Source: an uncultured Brevibacterium sp. (GTDB lineage: Bacteria > Actinomycetota > Actinomycetes > Actinomycetales > Brevibacteriaceae). From it: a stretch of 15,780 bases of DNA. Location: the NCBI GenBank assembly GCA_902489215.1, contig CABTZE010000033.1, positions 1-15,780 on the forward strand, given 5' to 3'. A program made the translations under genes and the position numbers. The notes under the pieces were generated by a model that was given only the letters and a program-made list of their open reading frames with translations, did no database searches and had not been told where the DNA came from. Of the stretch, positions 6,239-12,245 are shown piece by piece. Numbering within the stretch: the stretch's first letter is position 1; every line of letters begins with the position of its first letter.

Positions 6239-7123
6239 TCAGGCCAGGAGGTCGAGGATGTTCTGCGCCTGTTGGTCGGTGATTGTTCCGTTTGCAAGCG
6301 CCCGCTGCACCGTTGCGCGTGCCACGGCCCGGTAGGAATCGCCCGTGCCGGCCAGTTCTCCCGCTGTTTCATCAAGCGCTGTCAGGTGCGCCCGCACTGT
6401 CGATGCGTCACCGCGGGACACCGGGCCGGTCAGAGTGCGCACACCGCTGCGCAGCACATTCGACGTGCTCGCCGCCACCAATTCCCCCAGCACCTGGCCC
6501 GGGTCTTCGATCCCAATGGATTCAAGCATTTCCATGGCCTGGGCAATGACAACCGCGACGTGGTTTGACGCGTGGGAACACGCCGCGTGGTACAGCGCAC
6601 GGTCGGCTTCGGCCACAACGAACGGCTCCCCGCCGATTTCCACAGCGAGCGCCTGCCCGATGGCCAGGAACGTCTTCGGCCCGGTCACCGCAATCGATGT
6701 GCGGCGAAGCCGCTCAAGATCCATCGAGGTTCCCGTGAACGACAGGGCCGGGTGCAGTGCAAGCGTGATCGCACCGCGGCCGGCGGCGGGCGCCAGAATG
6801 TCCGCCCCATATCGGCCGGAGAAGTGCATGACGATCTGCCCCGGCGAAAACCGTCCCAGGTCAGCGAGCCCGGACACAAGATCACCCAGCTGGTCATCCG
6901 GGACCGTGAAGATGACCAGTTCGGCACGCTCGAGGATTTCCTCCACCTCGAGAATGGGGATGCCCGGCAGCATCGCCTCGGCGCGGTCGAGAGTCGCCTC
7001 GGAGCCTCCCGTGACGCCCACGATCGCGTGCCCAGCCCCGCGAAGGGCAGCTCCGATGACAGCACCGACTTTTCCGGTGCCGATGATGCCGACTCCCAAG
7101 CGGGTCTGGTCGTCCAGGTTCAC
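6239..7123 (-). CDS. Rossmann-fold and DUF2520 domain protein (putative oxidoreductase)
   Basis: This 294-residue protein has an N-terminal NAD(P)-binding Rossmann domain with GIIGTGKVG (about 13-21) and VIFTVPDDQL, followed by a helical DUF2520 domain. The hallmark segments of the family are clear: HPALSFTG in the middle, then ADRALYHAACSHASNH. It resembles ketopantoate reductase and F420-dependent-type NADP oxidoreductases, but its reaction is not established. In M. tuberculosis the equivalent gene (Rv3603c) precedes panC, so a link to pantothenate synthesis has been suggested by position; here panC does not follow. The start is GTG 7121-7123, preceded by GAGAGG at 6-nt spacing and 10 nt after the stop of the PH-domain gene. 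It is probably the last gene of that operon. Confidence 0.88.
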   Translation of the reverse strand: MNLDDQTRLGVGIIGTGKVGAVIGAALRGAGHAIVGVTGGSEATLDRAEAMLPGIPILEVEEILERAELVIFTVPDDQLGDLVSGLADLGRFSPGQIVMHFSGRYGADILAPAAGRGAITLALHPALSFTGTSMDLERLRRTSIAVTGPKTFLAIGQALAVEIGGEPFVVAEADRALYHAACSHASNHVAVVIAQAMEMLESIGIEDPGQVLGELVAASTSNVLRSGVRTLTGPVSRGDASTVRAHLTALDETAGELAGTGDSYRAVARATVQRALANGTITDQQAQNILDLLA

Positions 7124-7133
7124 GTGTGTCCTC

Positions 7134-8948
7134 TCAGGCGGCGTCCATGGCTGCACGCGCGCGCTGGGTGTGCTGCGCGTAGTCAAACAGAAGCTTCCGC
7201 GCGATGCGTTCGTCCAGGTGTTCAAGGTACGGCCTGACCGGCCCGCGCGTGGAGTGCAGGTAGATGGTTGCGACCTTGAAGGACCTCTGGATGGGCCCCT
7301 GATTCCAGCCGAGCGACTGCACGCGGGCGTGCGGTACGAAGATTGCGCGCCGGGTGAAGCGTCCAGTGCGCACAGCCATGACCGCTTTGGTGACGGCCCA
7401 TCCGGCGCGGGCGCGGTTGAGCGGGTCAAGCCAGCGGGTCCGCCCCGGCTGCTGGGCGAACAGACCCGGCACTCCGGCAGGTTTGCGGAATGTGCCGGCC
7501 ACCGCCTCGTGAACGACATCGCCAGGAGCAACCACGTGGCCGGAGTTGAGCTCACCGACCCCATCGGGCAGCACCAGACCCATGAGGGTCTGGACGTCAG
7601 TCAGCGAGCCCACCGGCAGAAGAGTCTTGCCTTCTTTGCCGGAATCGCCCGCCGTGTTGAACATGACCCGGTACCAACCGGCGATCCGCCACATGAACGG
7701 CTGGCGGATTTCAACGGCCTGCAGACGGTCAAGCGGCACCAGCACCCGTTCGGTGGAGAAAACTCCCTGGCTGATCTGCACTCCATCACCGGTGAGCTTC
7801 GCCGAGAAGTTCCCGTGCTTGAGGTTGCTGGTGACCATTTGGAATGTGGCGATCACGAAGCCGAAAGCCATGGGCGCCATGGTGGTGAGCACTGCGAAAA
7901 GGGCTTCGATGTTCATGAGGCCCTTGACAGCAAGTCCGATGCACACGCCGATCGCGGCAATCGCCAGCAGAATCAGCCCGAGTGAAATGACAACGCCGGT
8001 AGACAGAAACGCCGCCAGGATGGTTCGGTGCAGAGGCACGCGAACGAGTTCGCCGTCGGGTTTGATCCGCCCGCTGCGCGTGTACGGCGCGATGAGCTCC
8101 TGGAACGATCCCGCGAGGTTATGCCCCACACCCTCCGCGTGTCCGCTGAGCGCTGACACGATCTTGGCACCGGCCGGCATGCCGGGTGCGTCCGGGTTGT
8201 GCTGGGTTCCGCTTGCATCCCGCCCGCGGTGACGCGGCTGGCCGGGCTGGTTCTGCAGTCCGGGCTGGCCGTACTGGCCGGCATCTGACGAGGCGCCGCT
8301 CACCTGCGCACTGCCATAGCCGGCTGACGGGACGGTCTGATTGGGGTGGGTGGGTGCAGCCCCTGGGAGGGAGTCTGCAGGACCGGCCGGCGCTGCGGCG
8401 GCCTTGGCAGTGCGGACGTTTGCCAGGATGATGTCGCGCAGCTGTTCGGCCTGTGCCTTCTTCAGGTACAGGATGGTGATGTTGGAGTCGCTTCCGCCGG
8501 CAACATCAAAAACGAGTGTCGCCAGACCGAGGATGCGCGCCAGGAATGGCTGTTGAACATCGACGGACTGGATGCGCAGAAAGTTCGCGTGGCGGTGTGC
8601 TTTGGACACGATGCCGTGTTTGAACTCGACCACCCGGTCGTCATAGCGGTATGCGGTCTTCTTCCACTGCAGGTACAGCAGGCCGACACCGGCTGCGACG
8701 ATGACGAAGATGCCCAGCAGCGGCAGCAGGAAGAACAGAACCGGCACACGGCCGATGGCTTCCGACCCTTCGCGCAGAGCACCTCCGCCCGTGAAGATCG
8801 TGCCGATCAGGTTCGGCAGCAGATTGCCGGCGAAGATGACGATTCCGAAGAACGCCGCAACCAGGAAGCCTCCCATCTGCATGACGGGAGTCATCGGGTG
8901 AACCCTGTGCCAGACGCCGGGTTCGAGGCGCTTCTGAGGCGCAGCCAT
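7134..8948 (-). CDS. Large membrane protein with three bacterial PH (bPH2, YdbT-like) domains
   Basis: This 604-residue protein is predicted in the cytoplasmic membrane. Hydrophobic segments lie at about 26-46, 69-92, 311-340 and 344-364. Three bPH2-type regions are visible: about 95-165 (RYDDRVVEFKHGIVSK, then RIQSVDVQQP), 380-445 (GVQISQGVFS, then RLQAVEIRQP) and 525-572 (VRTGRFTRRAIFVPHARVQS). All three carry the RxQxVxxxQ-like hallmark. The first and second are separated by a Pro/Gly/Gln-rich linker of about 80 residues (187-266) that is probably disordered. Its function is unknown; YdbS/YdbT pairs in Firmicutes have been linked to envelope stress and peptide resistance. The ATG at 8946-8948 overlaps the preceding stop by one base (TGATG); a GTG one codon earlier would be equivalent. 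Confidence 0.85.
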   Translation of the reverse strand: MAAPQKRLEPGVWHRVHPMTPVMQMGGFLVAAFFGIVIFAGNLLPNLIGTIFTGGGALREGSEAIGRVPVLFFLLPLLGIFVIVAAGVGLLYLQWKKTAYRYDDRVVEFKHGIVSKAHRHANFLRIQSVDVQQPFLARILGLATLVFDVAGGSDSNITILYLKKAQAEQLRDIILANVRTAKAAAAPAGPADSLPGAAPTHPNQTVPSAGYGSAQVSGASSDAGQYGQPGLQNQPGQPRHRGRDASGTQHNPDAPGMPAGAKIVSALSGHAEGVGHNLAGSFQELIAPYTRSGRIKPDGELVRVPLHRTILAAFLSTGVVISLGLILLAIAAIGVCIGLAVKGLMNIEALFAVLTTMAPMAFGFVIATFQMVTSNLKHGNFSAKLTGDGVQISQGVFSTERVLVPLDRLQAVEIRQPFMWRIAGWYRVMFNTAGDSGKEGKTLLPVGSLTDVQTLMGLVLPDGVGELNSGHVVAPGDVVHEAVAGTFRKPAGVPGLFAQQPGRTRWLDPLNRARAGWAVTKAVMAVRTGRFTRRAIFVPHARVQSLGWNQGPIQRSFKVATIYLHSTRGPVRPYLEHLDERIARKLLFDYAQHTQRARAAMDAA

Positions 8949-9436
8949 CACAGACCGGCCAGGCCGCTCTGGCCGCGTTCAGACAGCAGTTCGCGCAGAC
9001 GGTCAGCGTCGGCGCGCTTCAGGCCGGGCACGGTTGCATCCGATCCTGCTGATGCGGTGTGCAGCGTGACGGTTGCAAGCCCGAAGAATCGTTCCAGCGG
9101 ACTTGCTGTGACATCGACGTACTGCATGCGCGCATAGGGAACGACGGCGGTTCTGCGATACATGATGCCGCTTTCAATCAGCAGATCCGTTGGCCGGATC
9201 TTATAGCCCATGGCGCTGACCTGACGGAAGATGAAGATGCACCGAACAAGCGGGCCGCCCAGTGTGAACAGCAGAGCAAGGATGAGCATCCACGGTTTGG
9301 CGAAGTCGAGCGTGAAGTAGGCCCCGATGGCCATCGCACTGGTGATAGCCGCACTGATGATCGTGTTGAGCAGCCGCACCAGGGCAAGCCGCTTGTCTAC
9401 GGGGATGAGGTCGGGTTCTCGGAGGGGAATGCTCAT
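8948..9436 (-). CDS. Small membrane PH-domain protein (bPH2, YdbS-like)
   Basis: This 162-residue protein has two hydrophobic segments (about 22-43 and 48-70) followed by one bPH2 domain. The domain reads YKIRPTDLLIESGIMYRR, then VPYARMQYVDVTASPLERFFGLATV (78-123). The VPYARMQYVDV stretch is the diagnostic motif of the family. It is the typical short partner of the longer YdbT-like protein encoded next. The ATG at 9434-9436 overlaps the DUF3180 stop (ATGA); a longer upstream reading would run through DUF3180 in another frame and is rejected. The 3' end overlaps the large PH-domain gene by one base. The two proteins probably form a membrane complex; the ligand and role are unknown. Confidence 0.87.
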   Translation of the reverse strand: MSIPLREPDLIPVDKRLALVRLLNTIISAAITSAMAIGAYFTLDFAKPWMLILALLFTLGGPLVRCIFIFRQVSAMGYKIRPTDLLIESGIMYRRTAVVPYARMQYVDVTASPLERFFGLATVTLHTASAGSDATVPGLKRADADRLRELLSERGQSGLAGL

Positions 9437-9891
9437 GCGGCTGCTCCTGAAGGGTCGTCCGGCGGCAGTTGGCAGAAACGTTCGACCACGATTCCGACCG
9501 TCATCAGACCCGCGGCCACAACAAAAGTACCGAACATGGCCATTGCTGAGCCAGTGCGGAGAAAACCAGCAGACAGCAGGACGTAGAGACCCGAGCCCAG
9601 GTACCACCCGGACAGAGCCGCCCCGGTCAGCGAACAGGCTTTGGCCATCATGGCCACTCGGGCGGCCTGCAGCGGATCGATCGGCTGTTTGCGCTCCCCG
9701 TCGTTCCACCTCTTGATCGGGATGCCGAGCACCAGGAGTGTACCGCCCAGCAGAAGCATGCCGACGATTGCCGGCCACGGCACTTCGGGAGCGGGACTGC
9801 CCCAGCTTTCCAGGACCCAGGAGCCAGCGGCCCCGACCATGAGTCCGATGGCTCCGCCTGCCAGAAGGTTCGATGCTTTTGTCGGTCGCAT
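9433..9891 (-). CDS. DUF3180 family membrane protein
   Basis: This 152-residue integral membrane protein has four hydrophobic segments (about 8-28, 38-57, 85-108, 115-136) and starts with RPT, the usual beginning of DUF3180 proteins. Other family traits are a Pro-rich loop, SPAPEVPWP (32-40), and a positively charged cytoplasmic loop with a DPLQAARVAMMAKA stretch. The family is confined to actinobacteria and sits next to folK there (Rv3605c in M. tuberculosis). Its function is not known. It starts 1 nt after the folB-folK stop and overlaps the next gene by 4 nt. Confidence 0.88.
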   Translation of the reverse strand: MRPTKASNLLAGGAIGLMVGAAGSWVLESWGSPAPEVPWPAIVGMLLLGGTLLVLGIPIKRWNDGERKQPIDPLQAARVAMMAKACSLTGAALSGWYLGSGLYVLLSAGFLRTGSAMAMFGTFVVAAGLMTVGIVVERFCQLPPDDPSGAAA

Positions 9892-9892
9892 G

Positions 9893-10837
9893 TCAGTCCA
9901 ATCGGCGAACGATCTGCGCCGGATCGGCTGTCTGAACGTGTTCGCCCGCAGCGCCCACAGGGATGTCTTCGCCGTTCACGCTGATCTTGGCTTCCGGAAG
10001 CATCTCTGCCCACGGTACGAGCACGAAAGCACGTTCGTGCGCCCTGGGGTGCGGCAGCGTGAGAACCGGGTCGTCGCTGACAATCTGTGCCTCGGGGCTG
10101 TCTATGTCTCGGCCTGACTCAGCCAGTCGAACGATGTCGATGTCGAGCGTGCGCGGCCCCCAGCGGACCTCGCGCACCCGGCCCTGCGCCACCTCGATCC
10201 CCTGCAGGGAAGCCAAGAGCTCACGCGGGCTGCAGGCGGCTTCAACGGCTGCAGCACAGTTGACGAAGTCGTCCTGCTCCACTCCCCCAACGGGCGCTGT
10301 CGAATAGAATCCGGACGTCTGTACGACATCCACCCGCGGCAGACGGTCAATCGCGCGCAGGGCGTCTTCCAGCTGCCCGCGCGGGTTGTCGCGGTTGGCT
10401 CCCAGAGACAGGATCGCAGTGATCCGCTGGTCTGACGAGGTGCCGCTCCCCTGAGCGGCCTCACTCGTCGTGCCGTTGCTGACGGCTTCGGCGCGGACCG
10501 TGACGTCCGTGAAGTCATGCGCGATAGGCGCCGACGGTTTGTGCACCGTGACTTCAACCTGGCAGGGAAGCGTGATGGTCCCAACGATGGCGTCGGCAAT
10601 GCGAGCGGCGAGCGCTTCTATCAGGTCGTAGCGTTCGGTGCTGACGATTGTGGCGGCGAGGTTGGCCACTGCCCCGTAGTCGACCGTGTCTTCTAGGCGG
10701 TCGGTGCTGGCGGCGCGGCTGAAGTCGCCCCTGAGCCTGACGTCCACACTGAATTCCTGACCGTCGGTCTTTTCGAAGTCGAAAACCCCGTGGTGGCCGT
10801 AGGCGCGCAGGCCCGTCAGGTGGATTTCGTGCGTCAT
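9893..10837 (-). CDS. folBK: Bifunctional dihydroneopterin aldolase / HPPK (FolB-FolK fusion)
   Basis: The 314-residue fusion carries out two successive folate steps: cleavage of dihydroneopterin to 6-hydroxymethyl-dihydropterin, then its pyrophosphorylation. FolB spans about 1-118, with RAYGHHGVFDFEK, the catalytic-region DLIEALAARI (E74) and VHKPSAPI (K100). A polar linker, about 119-137, is rich in Ser, Thr and Gly. FolK spans about 138-300, with SLGANRDNPRG, YSTAPVGG, WGPRTLDIDIV holding the Mg-binding D232 and D234, and LPHPRAHERAFVLVP. In many actinobacteria the two are separate adjacent genes. The ATG (10835-10837) overlaps the folP stop as ATGA. The next enzyme, FolP, is encoded directly upstream, so intermediates stay within one operon's products. 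The symbol is descriptive. Confidence 0.93.
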   Translation of the reverse strand: MTHEIHLTGLRAYGHHGVFDFEKTDGQEFSVDVRLRGDFSRAASTDRLEDTVDYGAVANLAATIVSTERYDLIEALAARIADAIVGTITLPCQVEVTVHKPSAPIAHDFTDVTVRAEAVSNGTTSEAAQGSGTSSDQRITAILSLGANRDNPRGQLEDALRAIDRLPRVDVVQTSGFYSTAPVGGVEQDDFVNCAAAVEAACSPRELLASLQGIEVAQGRVREVRWGPRTLDIDIVRLAESGRDIDSPEAQIVSDDPVLTLPHPRAHERAFVLVPWAEMLPEAKISVNGEDIPVGAAGEHVQTADPAQIVRRLD

Positions 10838-11676
10838 TGCCGCTGCTTCTTCAGCTGGTAGTCGCGACCGGCTTTGTCGATCGCATCGCACACGGCGGCA
10901 GCCACGTAGGAGGTGCGGGCGTCGTGGACGCGCACAGCCCACGCTCCCGCGCGGGCGGACACGGCGGTTATTGCTGCAGTCGCGGCATCGCGGTCAGCTT
11001 CGCTGGCGGCTGCCGGATTGTCGGGATTGATGAGTGAGGCCAGGAACCGCTTGCGCGATCCGGCAACCAGCAGTCGGTAGCCCAGCTGGTTGAACTCGTC
11101 GATTCCGGCCATCAGCTGCCAGTTGTGCTCGGCGTCTTTTGCAAAGCCCAAACCTGGGTCGACGATGATTCGGTCGTTCTTCACCCCGGCTTCCAGAGCC
11201 GCGTCAACGCGCTCCAGAAGTTCATCGCGGACCTCGGCGACCACATCGTCATAGGTGTGGGTGGCACGCGCATCCGTCAGCAGGCCGCGCCAGTGCATGA
11301 CGATGAGCTCAGCATCGGATTTCGCTGCGACGTCGAACATGCGGCTGTCCATTTTGCCGGCCGAAACGTCGTTGATGATGTGTGCGCCGACGTCAAGGGC
11401 GCGCTCCATGGTGGAGGCCCGCATGGTGTCAACGCTGACCGTCACACCTTCGGACACGAGCTTTTCGACGACCGGCACGACGCGTGCAATCTCTTCGTCT
11501 TCCGGGACTCGGGTGGAGCCGGGGCGAGTTGATTCACCGCCGACGTCGATGATGTCCGCGCCCTGCTCGACAAGGTCGAGTGCGTGCTCAACAGCTTTGC
11601 CGTAGTCGAGGTAGCGGCCGCCGTCGGAAAAGGAGTCGGCCGTTACGTTGAGCACGCCCATGATCTTGGTGCGCAT
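10834..11676 (-). CDS. folP: Dihydropteroate synthase
   Basis: This enzyme condenses 6-hydroxymethyl-dihydropterin pyrophosphate with p-aminobenzoate to dihydropteroate and is the target of sulphonamides. The 280-residue protein shows the full set of signatures: MGVLNVTADSFSDGG (6-20), VGGESTRPGS (45-54), VDTMRA (82-87), INDVSAG (101-107), VDPGLGFAKD (172-181), GSRKRF (206-211) and RVHD (249-252). The start chosen is ATG 11674-11676, with GGGCGGG about 8 nt upstream. A GTG at 11683-11685, which overlaps the folE stop, is the alternative and adds three residues. The longer open frame further upstream lies inside folE and is not used. It overlaps folB by 4 nt. Confidence 0.96.
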   Translation of the reverse strand: MRTKIMGVLNVTADSFSDGGRYLDYGKAVEHALDLVEQGADIIDVGGESTRPGSTRVPEDEEIARVVPVVEKLVSEGVTVSVDTMRASTMERALDVGAHIINDVSAGKMDSRMFDVAAKSDAELIVMHWRGLLTDARATHTYDDVVAEVRDELLERVDAALEAGVKNDRIIVDPGLGFAKDAEHNWQLMAGIDEFNQLGYRLLVAGSRKRFLASLINPDNPAAASEADRDAATAAITAVSARAGAWAVRVHDARTSYVAAAVCDAIDKAGRDYQLKKQRQ

Positions 11677-11681
11677 GTGCT

Positions 11682-12245
11682 TCACCCGCCCTGGATCAGA
11701 CTGATGGCCTCTGCGCGGCTGGCGGGATCGCGCAGCTGTCCGCGCACCGCCGAGGTCAGGGTTTTCGCGCCGGGCTTCTGCACTCCGCGCATCGACATGC
11801 ACAGGTGCTCAGCTTCGACTACGACGATCACGCCGCGGGCGTTGAGGTTGTCCACCAGAGCGTCCGCGATCTGGGTGGTGAGCCTTTCCTGCACCTGCGG
11901 GCGACGAGCGTAGATCTCAACCAGGCGAGCGAGCTTCGACAGTCCCGTCACACGGCCTTCCGGGCCGGGGATGTAGCCCACGTGGGCCTTGCCGTGGAAC
12001 GGCAGCAGGTGGTGTTCGCACATCGAGAACATTTCGATGTCCTTGACGAGCACCATTTCGTCATACCCGATATCGAAGCTGACTTCGAGGAGGTCGTCAG
12101 CTGTCTGGTTTAGGCCCCGGCACAGGTCGGCATAGGACTTTGCGACTCGCTTGGGAGTGTCTTTCAGACCGTCGCGGTCGGGGTCTTCGCCGATGGCTTC
12201 GAGGATGCTGCGAACGGCGGCTTCGATCTTGGGCAGGTCCACCAT
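11682..12245 (-). CDS. folE: GTP cyclohydrolase I
   Basis: This cytoplasmic, zinc-dependent enzyme converts GTP to dihydroneopterin triphosphate, the first folate step. The 187-residue length is normal. The motifs include the N-terminal GEDPDRDGLKDTPKRVAKSY, the zinc site MCEHHLLPFHGKAHVGYIP (C76, H79) with C149 in EAEHLCMSMRGVQ, and the GTP-binding GLSKLARLVEIYARRPQVQERLT. The metal ligands of the type IA family are intact, so it should not need the alternative FolE2 route. The ATG overlaps the ftsH stop by one base (TGATG), which implies coupled translation with ftsH, and its stop is followed at once by folP. Confidence 0.97.
   Translation of the reverse strand: MVDLPKIEAAVRSILEAIGEDPDRDGLKDTPKRVAKSYADLCRGLNQTADDLLEVSFDIGYDEMVLVKDIEMFSMCEHHLLPFHGKAHVGYIPGPEGRVTGLSKLARLVEIYARRPQVQERLTTQIADALVDNLNARGVIVVVEAEHLCMSMRGVQKPGAKTLTSAVRGQLRDPASRAEAISLIQGG

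Noticed and set aside
6345..7985. A very long open frame (546 codons) on the plus strand
   Set aside because: It lies antisense to the DUF2520 and large PH-domain genes, whose protein motifs are clear. Its translation shows no recognisable domain and is a by-product of high-GC codon use.
11677..11802. Upstream extension of dihydropteroate synthase by about 42 residues
   Set aside because: The extension lies inside folE, and the family normally begins at the MGVLNVT region. The ATG with a nearby purine-rich site is preferred.
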